NCBI RefSeq assembly: GCF_964021845.1
Contig: NZ_CAXHZC010000005.1
Location: 310,001-374,000, forward strand
Origin: Arcticibacterium sp964021845
GTDB lineage: Bacteria > Bacteroidota > Bacteroidia > Cytophagales > Spirosomataceae
Direction of reading: 5' to 3'
DNA length: 64,000 bases
The position numbers and the translations under genes were made by a program. Under the pieces are notes generated by a model that did not search any database, was not told the DNA's origin, and was given only the letters and a program-made list of their open reading frames with translations. Shown piece by piece: positions 34,564 through 42,824 of this stretch (the first letter of the stretch is position 1; each line of letters opens with the position of its first letter).

Positions 34564-34802
34564 TCTGTAGCGTTAAGAAAAGTCAAGAATCATTTTAAAG
34601 CACGAAAATAAGGGATATGCTTTGCAATTAAACTGTTTCTTGGATGACTTAACAGTAAAATGAACACACTCAATTGGAAACTAAAGTATGATTAGGGGCT
34701 AGCAAGGGTAAAATAACAACTAAGGTTCTTTGTTTTGGTAAAAACAGCTTTTGTATTGTTTCCGTTTAACTTCTTCTTATGGCATTGGATTTAAGCTAAT
34801 TT

Positions 34803-34974
34803 TTAATTTCCTACAATTTCTCTTTCGAAAAGAACCAATTCTTTTCATTCTAAATCATTAGCAAATTTGCAGTTGTAAATTCTGTTACGATATCCATCTT
34901 ACAAGAATTTTGATATCTGGATGTACTTTGGTGTAAATGGTATCACCTGCTTCGCAAATGTCTTCTCTTTCTTC
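34803..34974 (-). pseudogene. Decayed small gene with frameshift and stop
   Basis: Read on the minus strand, GAGDTIYTKV-like sequence appears as EAGDTIYTKVHPDIKILVRW. After one inserted base near 34893 it continues as YRNRIYNCKFANDLE, meets an in-frame TGA (34845-34847), and continues as KELVLFEREIVGN to a TAA at 34803. The coherent amino acid pattern across both breaks resembles a small conserved Bacteroidota protein and is unlikely by chance. The start is unclear because stops occur upstream. I cannot name the family. Confidence 0.5.
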
Positions 34975-35026
34975 CTTGATTTAAGTTTAGTAATATTCGT
35001 GATTTGCGTTTGTTTGGAGGCGAGTG

Positions 35027-35127
35027 TTATTGATCAAAAAAAATCTTAAACTTCGTGTTTAGTATTTTTCTCTTTTCAGCTTTAGCTGCACGCTTTTCTT
35101 TCAAGGTTTATCTTTTTCTTTAGACAT
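35027..35127 (-). pseudogene. Frameshifted small basic protein gene
   Basis: An ATG at 35127 opens MSKEKDKP and stops at once at TGA (35101-35103). One frame over, the sequence LKEKRAAKAEKRKILNTK continues to a TAA at 35027. Small lysine-rich proteins with a KEKRAAK core are common in this phylum, so a lost base near 35104 is the simplest reading. A sequencing error or unrelated short frames remain possible. Confidence 0.45.
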
Positions 35128-35335
35128 GATTCTTGATGTGAAAAAACTATGTATTTAGGTACCACAAAGCTTAGTACTTTTAAATATTTTACACCAAGAA
35201 TAAGTATTCTTAAATATGTCTCATGTTTCAGATATTACTACTAAAAAAAGAGGCGTAGGAGATGATAAATCTTCCAAATCAGCTCAAAGCTGTACAAACT
35301 GATATTTTACCGTTTTAAGAAAAAGTAAGTGTATT
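35128..35335. other. Non-coding gap
   Basis: No gene, hairpin or exact promoter box was recognised between the decayed small gene and the lipoprotein at 35336. The flanking stretch 34564-34802 is likewise empty. Confidence 0.4.
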
Positions 35336-36175
35336 TTAATCGCAGCGATACGTATAATTGGCGGAAGCTTGTCTGATTCTACCTTGAAAAACCTTTACAA
35401 TGTCAGCCTTGGTAGGGTAATTATTTGAGTTATAGGTGTAGTCTGTAGATAACTCCGTTTTTCCATTATCATTTGTAATGGTCGACGAAGTGACATTGTT
35501 TTTATTTACAAAGTTCGTGTAGTTGTTATCCCCCTGAATTAGCGTATATACCATAAAGTAAGATAATATCTGTCCTAATCGTTGGTCTAAAAATGGACTT
35601 TTCTTATCGTCAAAAGTATGATTTACTAGCAATACCTCGTCGGTAAAATCTGTCTTTCTCAGTACTCTAGTTACATTATCATTCTCATTGTATTCTAGAA
35701 CCACATCGGCAGGCTGGTTAAAAATTGGTAAACTAAGCGATAAAGCCGTTAATCTATTTTTAGCATCATATGTCATGGTGGTAGGATAATCAAACGGTCC
35801 TCTTGCATCTTGCCCTTTAAAGTTTATTCTAGAAAGATTACCTTTTCCATCAAAAGTGAATATGATTTTTGAACTTGGGTCAATAGTCAGTTCGGCACCT
35901 GTGAGAAGGTTTCCGTTATATAAAAGTTTATCAAAACTCGGTAAGTTTCCTTTGATGGTGAGAGCACGATCTTCGTCATACTCTACCACAAATGTTAAAC
36001 CGTCTGAACTGTCCAGTGTTTTGATTTTACAATCATCACTCAGTGTAGGGCCTTCCTCTTCATTTCCATCAAAAGGAACAATATTTAAATCGACTATTTT
36101 ATTACAGCCGATAGTAGTGATTAGGAGAAAGAATAATATGATTCTATACATTTTAAGCAAGTTGACCTTTATCAT
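35336..36175 (-). CDS. Unrecognised lipoprotein with YD-like strands
   Basis: The 279-residue lipoprotein has Cys24 in LLITTIGCNKIVDL. The start could also be the ATG at 36151, which gives a tighter signal peptide (MYRIILFFLLITTIGC). The mature part is a series of beta-hairpin-like units (IIFTFDGKGNLSRINF, TMTYDAKNRLTALSL, VVLEYNENDNVTRVLR, STDYTYNSNNYPTKADI) that resemble YD/RHS-type repeats and DUF4595-like proteins. A role at the cell surface is likely, but no function is assigned. Confidence 0.7.
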   Translation of the reverse strand: MIKVNLLKMYRIILFFLLITTIGCNKIVDLNIVPFDGNEEEGPTLSDDCKIKTLDSSDGLTFVVEYDEDRALTIKGNLPSFDKLLYNGNLLTGAELTIDPSSKIIFTFDGKGNLSRINFKGQDARGPFDYPTTMTYDAKNRLTALSLSLPIFNQPADVVLEYNENDNVTRVLRKTDFTDEVLLVNHTFDDKKSPFLDQRLGQILSYFMVYTLIQGDNNYTNFVNKNNVTSSTITNDNGKTELSTDYTYNSNNYPTKADIVKVFQGRIRQASANYTYRCD

Positions 36176-36218
36176 GTAGAAACTTATTACACAAATATTG
36201 TGCTAAAGTATTCCAAAA

Positions 36219-36253
36219 CAAAAAAGAGGTTGACCAATATTGGCCAACCCCTC
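36219..36253 (-). terminator. Terminator downstream of groEL
   Basis: On the minus strand, GAGGGGTTGGCCAATATTGG continues into TCAACCTC and then a T-run (complement of the A-run at 36219-36225). The stem spans 36226-36253 with two mismatches. It ends about 28 bases past the groEL stop. Confidence 0.85.
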
Positions 36254-36281
36254 ATTTTATAAGTCTTAAAGTGAGAATGAA

Positions 36282-37916
36282 TTACATCATTCCACCCATT
36301 CCTCCACCAGGAGGCATGTGAGCATGGTCACCACCTTTCTCTTCTGGAATATCAGAAACTACAGCTTCTGTAGTTAATAATAAACCTGAGATAGAAGCAG
36401 CATTCTCAAGAGCCAAACGAGTTACTTTAGTTGGGTCAATAATACCCGCCTTGATAAGATCTTCGTATTTGTCTTCACGAGCATTATAACCATATGCACC
36501 TTTACCGTTTTTAACTTCCATTACTACTACAGAACCTTCTCCGCCGCAGTTAGCTACTATAGTTCTTAATGGAGCTTCAATAGCTTGTCTTATGATAGCA
36601 ATACCTGTTTCCTCATCAGGAGTAGAACCTTCAAGACCTTCAAGAGCAGCTTGAGCTCTGATAAGGGCAACCCCACCACCAGCTACAATACCTTCTTCTA
36701 CTGCCGCACGGGTAGCGTGAAGTGCATCGTCTACTCTATCTTTCTTTTCTTTCATTTCTACCTCAGTAGCTGCACCTATATAAATAATGGCAACACCACC
36801 AGATAATTTAGCTAAACGCTCTTGAAGTTTTTCTCTGTCGTAGTCAGATGTAGTCGTTTCAATCTGAGCTTTGATTTGATTAACTCTTCCAGCAATAGCA
36901 TCTTTATCACCGCTTCCGTTAACAACAGTTGTGTTGTCTTTGTCTACAATGATTTTTTCTGCTTGACCCAATAATGTGATGTCAGCATTTTCTAATTTGA
37001 ATCCTCTTTCTTCAGAGATTACAGTTCCGCCAGTTAAAACAGCGATGTCTTCTAACATTGCTTTTCTTCTGTCACCAAAACCTGGAGCTTTAACAGCACA
37101 GATTTTCAATGAACCACGGATTTTGTTAACTACAAGTGTAGCAAGAGCTTCACCGTCAACATCTTCTGCGATAATCATTAAAGGACGAGAAGTTTGAGCA
37201 ACTGCCTCTAATACAGGAAGAAGTTCTTTCATAGAAGATACTTTCTTCTCAGAAATAAGGATGAATGGGTTCTCCATTTCAGCTTCCATTTTCTCTGCAT
37301 TAGTAACAAAGTATGGAGAAAGGTAACCTCTGTCAAACTGCATTCCTTCCACAGTTTTTACTTCAGTTTCTGTTCCACGAGCTTCTTCTACAGTAATTAC
37401 ACCTTCTTTTCCTACTTTTTCCATCGCATCAGAAATCATTTGACCGATTTCAGCGTCGTTGTTTGCAGAAATAGAAGCTACTTGTGTAACCTCTTTTGAA
37501 GTAGAGATAGCGTTTGACTGTTTTGCCAAACTTCCAACAATAGCATGAACAGCTTTGTCAATACCTCTTTTAAGATCCATTGGGTTAGCACCTGCAGCTA
37601 CGTTTTTAGCACCAATAGTGTAAATAGCTTGAGCTAATACAGTGGCAGTAGTAGTACCGTCACCAGCTTGGTCAGCAGTTTTAGAAGCAACTTCTTTAAC
37701 CAACTGAGCTCCCATGTTTTCAATAACATCTTTAAGCTCAATTTCTTTTGCTACCGTAACACCATCTTTAGTGATAGCAGGCGAACCGAATTTTTTATCT
37801 ATGATAACATTTCTTCCTTTTGGTCCTAATGTTACTTTGACAGCATTGGCAAGGGTGTCAATTCCCTTTTTCATTCTATCTCTAGCTTCGGTATCGAAGT
37901 GAATTTGTTTTGCCAT
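36282..37916 (-). CDS. groEL: Chaperonin GroEL (60 kDa)
   Basis: The 544-residue chaperonin starts AKQIHFDTEARDRMKKGID, has the ATP-binding TLGPKGRNVIIDK and DGTTTATVLAQAI motifs, and ends with the GGM repeat tail (MPPGGGMGGMM). It forms the double-ring folding chamber that works with GroES. It follows groES after a 104-base gap that holds no recognised terminator, so the two genes are expected to be co-transcribed. Confidence 0.99.
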   Translation of the reverse strand: MAKQIHFDTEARDRMKKGIDTLANAVKVTLGPKGRNVIIDKKFGSPAITKDGVTVAKEIELKDVIENMGAQLVKEVASKTADQAGDGTTTATVLAQAIYTIGAKNVAAGANPMDLKRGIDKAVHAIVGSLAKQSNAISTSKEVTQVASISANNDAEIGQMISDAMEKVGKEGVITVEEARGTETEVKTVEGMQFDRGYLSPYFVTNAEKMEAEMENPFILISEKKVSSMKELLPVLEAVAQTSRPLMIIAEDVDGEALATLVVNKIRGSLKICAVKAPGFGDRRKAMLEDIAVLTGGTVISEERGFKLENADITLLGQAEKIIVDKDNTTVVNGSGDKDAIAGRVNQIKAQIETTTSDYDREKLQERLAKLSGGVAIIYIGAATEVEMKEKKDRVDDALHATRAAVEEGIVAGGGVALIRAQAALEGLEGSTPDEETGIAIIRQAIEAPLRTIVANCGGEGSVVVMEVKNGKGAYGYNAREDKYEDLIKAGIIDPTKVTRLALENAASISGLLLTTEAVVSDIPEEKGGDHAHMPPGGGMGGMM

Positions 37917-38020
37917 GATTTCTTTAAAATTTTATGTTTTGAATAATTTAGTTTCCTAGCACAAACTAGGTCGACTTTTCATTCCTTTCCTTTGGGTCAG
38001 GTTATAACGGTGTCTAAACC

Positions 38021-38296
38021 TTATACTATTGCGAAAATATCTGACTCACGCATGATCAAATACTCTTTTCCTTCTACACTAAGCTCTGTGCCAGAATATT
38101 TTCCGTAAAGTACATTGTCACCAACTTTCACAGTAACTGGTTCATCTTTTTTTCCTGGGCCTACAGCCACTACAACTCCTTTTTGAGGTTTTTCTTTTGC
38201 AGTATCAGGTATGATGATTCCGAATGCTGTTTTCTCTTCAGCAGCCGAAGCTTCTACTAATACTCTGTCCGCTAAGGGTTTCACGTTTACTGACAT
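38021..38296 (-). CDS. groES: Co-chaperonin GroES (10 kDa)
   Basis: The 91-residue lid protein starts VNVKPLADRVLVEASAAEEK, has the mobile loop around TAFGIIIPDTAKEKPQ, and the GDNVLYGKYSGTEL region. It is the standard length for the family and directly precedes groEL. Confidence 0.98.
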   Translation of the reverse strand: MSVNVKPLADRVLVEASAAEEKTAFGIIIPDTAKEKPQKGVVVAVGPGKKDEPVTVKVGDNVLYGKYSGTELSVEGKEYLIMRESDIFAIV

Positions 38297-38373
38297 AGTT
38301 TTTATTAAGTTTTAAATTGTTTTATCGGTTATAAACACATCAACAGATGAACAAACTATCTGCCAAAGGGTGA

Positions 38374-38381
38374 CAAAGGTA
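38374..38381 (-). promoter_or_regulatory. Predicted promoter for groES-groEL
   Basis: The minus strand reads TACCTTTG, an exact TAnnTTTG box, giving a start near 38368 and a leader of about 70 bases. The expected -33 TTG is not exact. No inverted CIRCE-type repeat was seen here. Confidence 0.55.
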
Positions 38382-38496
38382 TACTTTCCTGCCATTTTTT
38401 CAGGTTGCGTACTTTCTTTGTAGTTTCAGACCTGACAGGCTTCCTCATGACGGCGTTTAATTATGCTATAATGTCACATTTAAATAATTTATATGA

Positions 38497-38530
38497 CAAA
38501 AAAAATAGCCCAAGCACTGCTTGGGCTATT
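38497..38530 (-). terminator. Terminator downstream of secG
   Basis: AATAGCCCAAGC (38504-38515) and GCTTGGGCTATT (38519-38530) are perfect complements with a three-base loop. On the minus strand a run of seven Ts follows. It lies about 20 bases after the secG stop and separates it from groES. Confidence 0.92.
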
Positions 38531-38550
38531 CATAAAATATTTTTGCTTGA

Positions 38551-38907
38551 CTATTCAGCAGGAGCTTCTATTGGAGCTGTTAAACCTGGAGTAGGAGTGG
38601 TGCTTGGTAAAGTAGGAGCAGTAGGAGCAGCTTGAGAACTTTCTACATCAAGAGCACTATTACCTGCAGAGGTTTGAGTGTTTTGTAAATACAAACCTGT
38701 AAAAAGAGACCCCACAATTATGAATGTGAAGAAACCCCAAGTAAGCTTTTCTAAGATATCACCGGTTTTTTGAACACCAAACATTTGTGAGGTAGCACCG
38801 CCACCAAACTCGCTTGATAATCCACCACCTTTTGGGTTTTGAACTAAAATTACCACTATCAGCAATAATGCTGCAATGACCATCAAAATTAAGATTGTAT
38901 TTATCAT
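38551..38907 (-). CDS. secG: Preprotein translocase subunit SecG
   Basis: The 118-residue membrane protein has two helices (about 3-20 and 55-74) flanking the family loop VQNPKGGGLSSEFGGG, and a Pro/Thr/Ala-rich C-terminal tail (about 90-118) usual in Bacteroidota SecG. It is an accessory part of the SecYEG channel. A 104-base gap separates it from the small unknown gene upstream. Confidence 0.93.
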   Translation of the reverse strand: MINTILILMVIAALLLIVVILVQNPKGGGLSSEFGGGATSQMFGVQKTGDILEKLTWGFFTFIIVGSLFTGLYLQNTQTSAGNSALDVESSQAAPTAPTLPSTTPTPGLTAPIEAPAE

Positions 38908-39011
38908 CTATTCTAAAATTATAATTCTCGTTTTTCTAAAACTGGCTGCAAAATAAATACTTTTTTCTTACAAAAGCATTACACCTGAGCCATAACTTAT
39001 TCTGAAATGAT

Positions 39012-39347
39012 TTAAGAAGGGGCGTTTACCGCTTTATAATGCTTGAGAAAGAGCTTGATTTTTTCTTCAAGGCTGTAATTATCTATTTCTTCTTGCCTAA
39101 TAGTTTTTACTTTGACGCTTTCTGGTTCATAAAATATTCTTTTGCCGTTCCATATAGCCCGCTCCTTTTCAAAGTTTTCTCCACTTGCACCAAATTGTTC
39201 TCCAACCAGAATAAAAGCCTTTCTCAAGAGGTCAAAGTCTGGAAATCTATCCAATAGCTCCGCCAATTTTTCAAAATCAAGTGGTGTAGCTTTCTCTGGT
39301 TCATTGCATAGTTTGAGAAGTAGTTCCGTATCATTGCTCTTTACCAT
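39012..39347 (-). CDS. Small protein of unknown function in the lptE-secG cluster
   Basis: The 111-residue acidic, soluble, mainly helical protein (KLAELLDRFPDFDLLRKAF, SLEEKIKLFLKHYKAVN) has no signal peptide. Its ATG lies inside the end of lptE (seven-base overlap), so it is translationally coupled to it. In other Bacteroidota this position often holds a TPR-type protein; this shorter one may be a divergent or reduced version. I do not recognise a family. Confidence 0.75.
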   Translation of the reverse strand: MVKSNDTELLLKLCNEPEKATPLDFEKLAELLDRFPDFDLLRKAFILVGEQFGASGENFEKERAIWNGKRIFYEPESVKVKTIRQEEIDNYSLEEKIKLFLKHYKAVNAPS

Positions 39348-39838
39348 TGTGCAGCCGTATCGTTAAAAATATTAAGAACTAACTGGTCTATAATGGTTGG
39401 AACTAAACGCCCTTCCACATCACTTAGAGATTGCTCCTGCGGAAAATCTTGGTAAAAAGAAAACTCTTTATCAAAGCTATCGTCTTCGTTTTGGGTATTT
39501 TGAAAAGTAACTTCTACCGCGACTGTAAGCCTGTTAGAAGCCGCTTGGTCAGTAGCACTGGTAGCTACAGGTGTCATTTCATAAGTAATGATAGAACCTG
39601 CTAAAAACAAGTCGCCATCATTCGGAACTAACTTAAGGTTAGTATTTCGCTGGTAATATTCTTTCAATGCTTCATTAAAATCAATTGCCAAGTTTTGAGG
39701 TCCACCGGCAGTGGCCACACCGAAGTTTTGAATAGTAATAGTTTCTAAATCAGGAGATAAGGATGTTCCTGTAAAAGAGTAGATACCACAACTTTCAAAA
39801 CAAAAAGAGAAGAATAGCAGAATACAAATTTTGGACAT
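39341..39838 (-). CDS. lptE: LPS assembly lipoprotein LptE
   Basis: With the ATG at 39838 the product is a 165-residue lipoprotein with a clean signal (MSKICILLFFSFCFESC). The mature part GIYSFTGTSLSPDLETITIQ and VPNDGDLFLAGSIITYEMTP matches the Bacteroidota LptE family, which plugs LptD and helps place lipopolysaccharide in the outer membrane. ATGs at 39874 and 39886 give longer forms that overlap the sigma-54 activator gene by 11 or 23 bases and put extra polar residues before the signal. Its position between the activator and secG is conserved in the phylum. Confidence 0.85.
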   Translation of the reverse strand: MSKICILLFFSFCFESCGIYSFTGTSLSPDLETITIQNFGVATAGGPQNLAIDFNEALKEYYQRNTNLKLVPNDGDLFLAGSIITYEMTPVATSATDQAASNRLTVAVEVTFQNTQNEDDSFDKEFSFYQDFPQEQSLSDVEGRLVPTIIDQLVLNIFNDTAAQW

Positions 39839-39863
39839 TGACAAATTTGATGCTTTATGAGTA

Positions 39864-41180
39864 CTATTTTTCATCTTCAATATCATACTGTTTTATTTTA
39901 CGATATAATGTTCTTTCAGATATGCCTAAGTCCATGGCAGCATATTTTCTTTTGAAGTTGTTTTTACGCAAAGCCTTTAGAATCATTTCATTCTCATTTT
40001 TCTCTAGTGAAAGCGACTCTTCTTCCATTTCGTGTGTAATGTCTTCAATATTGTTACGCTTGCCTTGAAGGTTGTCAATAGTCACTACGGTTTTATCGTC
40101 TTCTTTAGTATAAATAGGGTAAGGACTTTCTTCTTCTATTTCGCTCGAAACCGTAGCCAAACCAGTGCCTTCACTTTGGAGCTCTTGAAACAGTCCAGCA
40201 TTTTCATGCACAAACTCATCACTTACATGTCCACCTTTAAGCATACCCAAAACCAGTTTTTTGAGTTCGGTTACATCTTTACGCATGTCAAAGAGTACTT
40301 TATAAAGTATTTCTCTTTCTGAAATGTCACTACTCTCTTGACCGCCAAACTGTCTTATTAAAGCAGGTAAACGGCTTGTTTGGTTTTTAGGAATGTACTT
40401 TTCTAAAGATTCTGCATTGATAATACGCGAAGGTTCTAGAAGTGTTATTTGCTCTGCAATATTTTTTAATTGACGAATATTTCCAGGGAAACGAAATGAA
40501 GTCAGTACTTTCCTAGCAGCTTCAGTTAATTCTACTGGCTCAATATGGTTTTTTTCAGCAAAGTCAGAAGTAAACTTTATAAATAGTAGCTCCATGTCAA
40601 AACCTCTATCTCTCAATGGAGGTACAGAAATAGGCACAGTATTTAGTCTATAATAAAGGTCTTCTCTGAATTTTCCTCGTTCCACAGCCTCCATAAGGTT
40701 GACATTGGTGGCAGCCACTACACGAACATTGGTTTTCTTAACCTTTGAAGAGCCTACTTGAATAAATTCTCCATTCTCAAGTACTCGCAAAAGCCTTGAT
40801 TGTGTACCTATCGGCATTTCACCTATCTCATCCAGAAATATTGTTCCCGAATCTGTAGTTTCAAAGTAACCTTTTCTGTCATCTAATGCTCCTGTGAAAG
40901 CTCCTTTGGTATGTCCAAAAAGTTCAGAGTCAATGGTTCCTTCTGGAATAGCTCCGCAGTTGATAGCAATGAATGGTCCGTGTTTTCTTGAGCTTAAGCC
41001 ATGAATTATTTTAGAAAAAGATTCTTTACCACTTCCACTTTCACCACTAATTAAAACTGTTAAATCAGTAGGAGCTACCTGAACAGCAATATTAAGAGCG
41101 TAGTTAAGTGATGAAGCATTACCTATAATGCCAAATCTGTTTTTAACAGCTTGTATTTCTGGGGTATTGCTATTTGTCAT
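39864..41180 (-). CDS. Sigma-54-dependent transcriptional activator without receiver domain
   Basis: The 438-residue protein has a short N-terminus and then directly the AAA+ domain (about 15-245): Walker A GESGSGKE, GAFTGA loop that contacts sigma-54, Walker B GTIFLDEIGEM, and sensor VPPLRDRGFDM. The C-terminus has a Fis-type helix-turn-helix (ALRKNNFKRKYAAMDLGISE, about 405-435). There is no receiver or GAF domain, so its activity is probably set by expression or a partner. It starts one base after the miaB stop. Its link to the lptE-secG cluster is widespread in Bacteroidota; the regulon is not known from this sequence. Confidence 0.92.
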   Translation of the reverse strand: MTNSNTPEIQAVKNRFGIIGNASSLNYALNIAVQVAPTDLTVLISGESGSGKESFSKIIHGLSSRKHGPFIAINCGAIPEGTIDSELFGHTKGAFTGALDDRKGYFETTDSGTIFLDEIGEMPIGTQSRLLRVLENGEFIQVGSSKVKKTNVRVVAATNVNLMEAVERGKFREDLYYRLNTVPISVPPLRDRGFDMELLFIKFTSDFAEKNHIEPVELTEAARKVLTSFRFPGNIRQLKNIAEQITLLEPSRIINAESLEKYIPKNQTSRLPALIRQFGGQESSDISEREILYKVLFDMRKDVTELKKLVLGMLKGGHVSDEFVHENAGLFQELQSEGTGLATVSSEIEEESPYPIYTKEDDKTVVTIDNLQGKRNNIEDITHEMEEESLSLEKNENEMILKALRKNNFKRKYAAMDLGISERTLYRKIKQYDIEDEK

Positions 41181-41181
41181 A

Positions 41182-42621
41182 TTAAACGAGTTCTTCAGTT
41201 AAGGCTATGCCCTTTAAAGTGGCGGATGTACATTCGGTAATTTTTACGTGTACATAATCACCCTTTTTGAAATTATCTTTAGGAATAATAACCATTTTGT
41301 TGTCATCCGTGCGACCTTGCAAAAAGTCGTCTGAACGTTTACTAGTACCTTCAATCAAAATTTTCTGGGTAGTACCTAAAGAAAGATTGTTTCTTTCCAA
41401 TGCATGGCCACGCTGTTTTTGAATAATGTCATCCAGCCTTCTTTTCTTAATTTCTAGCGTTACATCATCTTCAAATTTTTTGGCAGCAGGCGTACCAGGT
41501 CTTTCAGAATAGTAGTACATATAACCGTAGTCATATTTTACATAGTCCATTAGGCTTAAGGTGTCTTGATGGTCTTCTTCTGTTTCAGTGCAGAAACCAG
41601 CAATCATGTCATGAGAAATACCACATTCGTTACCCAAAATTTCTCGAATTTTATCAATACGCTCCATATACCATTCTCTGGTATAGGTTCTGTTCATTAA
41701 ATCTAAAATCCTGTTACTACCGCTTTGAGCAGGCAAATGGATATAATTACATACGTTATCATACTTTTTAATAGTATATAAAACCTCGTCTGTAATATCC
41801 TTTGGGTGAGAGGTAGAGAATCGTACTCTAAGTAATGGGTCAATATCCGCTACTAAAGCCAAAAGCTGAGCAAAGTTAGTTTCAACTTCGCCAGATTCGT
41901 TTTTCCATTTGTAAGAATCAACATTCTGGCCTAACAAGGTTACTTCACGGTATCCCTTATCAAAAAGGTCTTGAGCTTCCGCTACAATAGTGCTGGCACT
42001 TCGGCTTCTTTCGCGTCCTCTAGTATAAGGTACTACACAAAAGCTACACATATTATCACAGCCTCGCATAATTGACACAAAGGCTGTAACGCCGTTAGAA
42101 CCAAGTCTTACCGGAGTTATATCTGCGTAGGTTTCTTCTCTTGATAAGAAAACGTTGACAGCTTTTTGACCACCCTCTACTTCATTAATAAGATTTGGTA
42201 AATCGCGGTAAGCATCTGGGCCTACCACCATGTCTACTATTTTTTCTTCTTCTAGTAATTGCGTTTTTAATCTTTCGGCCATACAGCCTAAAACACCCAC
42301 TTTTACTCCTTTACGTCCTCTATTCCTAGCATTTATAAGGGCAAGTCTTTTTCTGACTTTTTGCTCGGCATTATCTCTAATGGAGCAGGTATTTAACAAA
42401 ATTAAAGAGGCTTCATATTCTTTTGAGGTAGTGGTATAGCCTTCATCTCTTAGTATAGAGGTTACTACTTCGCTATCTGCAAAGTTCATGGCACAGCCAT
42501 AACTTTCAATAAAGAGCTTTTTAGTCCCTACAGTTTCCTCATCCACAGAAAATCTAGCTTGTTCTAAACCAGCTTTTTCTTCGTCCGAGAGCACCTTTGC
42601 TTTTCCTTTTAAATCTTCCAT
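41182..42621 (-). CDS. miaB: tRNA-2-methylthio-N6-dimethylallyladenosine synthase MiaB
   Basis: The protein has 479 residues from the ATG at 42621; an upstream TTG frame would extend it by 22 residues, but a promoter box lies inside that extension. It has the three N-terminal iron-sulfur Cys (ESYGCAMN, LNTCSIRD, VLGCMAER), the radical-SAM CxxxCxxC in GCDNMCSFCVVPYTRGRERS, and a C-terminal TRAM domain. It adds the methylthio group to i6A37 in tRNA, the substrate later hydroxylated by MiaE (7453-8046). It leads the cluster miaB, activator, lptE, small gene, secG. Confidence 0.97.
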   Translation of the reverse strand: MEDLKGKAKVLSDEEKAGLEQARFSVDEETVGTKKLFIESYGCAMNFADSEVVTSILRDEGYTTTSKEYEASLILLNTCSIRDNAEQKVRKRLALINARNRGRKGVKVGVLGCMAERLKTQLLEEEKIVDMVVGPDAYRDLPNLINEVEGGQKAVNVFLSREETYADITPVRLGSNGVTAFVSIMRGCDNMCSFCVVPYTRGRERSRSASTIVAEAQDLFDKGYREVTLLGQNVDSYKWKNESGEVETNFAQLLALVADIDPLLRVRFSTSHPKDITDEVLYTIKKYDNVCNYIHLPAQSGSNRILDLMNRTYTREWYMERIDKIREILGNECGISHDMIAGFCTETEEDHQDTLSLMDYVKYDYGYMYYYSERPGTPAAKKFEDDVTLEIKKRRLDDIIQKQRGHALERNNLSLGTTQKILIEGTSKRSDDFLQGRTDDNKMVIIPKDNFKKGDYVHVKITECTSATLKGIALTEELV

Positions 42622-42648
42622 GTATCCTTGCTTTTCCAAATTCAAATG

Positions 42649-42656
42649 CAAAGATA
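42649..42656 (-). promoter_or_regulatory. Predicted promoter for the miaB cluster
   Basis: The minus strand reads TATCTTTG, an exact TAnnTTTG box that would start transcription near 42643 and leave a leader of about 20 bases to the ATG at 42621. No -33 TTG is seen at the right spacing. Confidence 0.5.
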
Positions 42657-42824
42657 CAAATGGCTGACAGAATGTCAGTCTATACAACCCAATTATTGTA
42701 CGAAAGGTTAAAAAGGATTGTATGGCGGCTGTCTAAAAAATCAAATTTCAAAAAATGGTAGTTAGAATACAGCTTTTTTTACTGCAGCTACGTACTTTTA
42801 AGGACGATTACTTAATAAGAAACT

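Noticed and set aside
34803..35127. An intact small gene in this gap
   Set aside because: No single frame runs through; the readable peptides need two frame changes and a stop to be crossed, so a pseudogene call was made instead.
38297..38373. CIRCE-type heat-shock operator upstream of groES
   Set aside because: No nine-base inverted repeat with the CIRCE consensus was found in the groES leader.
42622..42687. N-terminal extension of MiaB
   Set aside because: It starts with TTG, contains an exact promoter box, and is not like MiaB starts; the ATG at 42621 is preferred.
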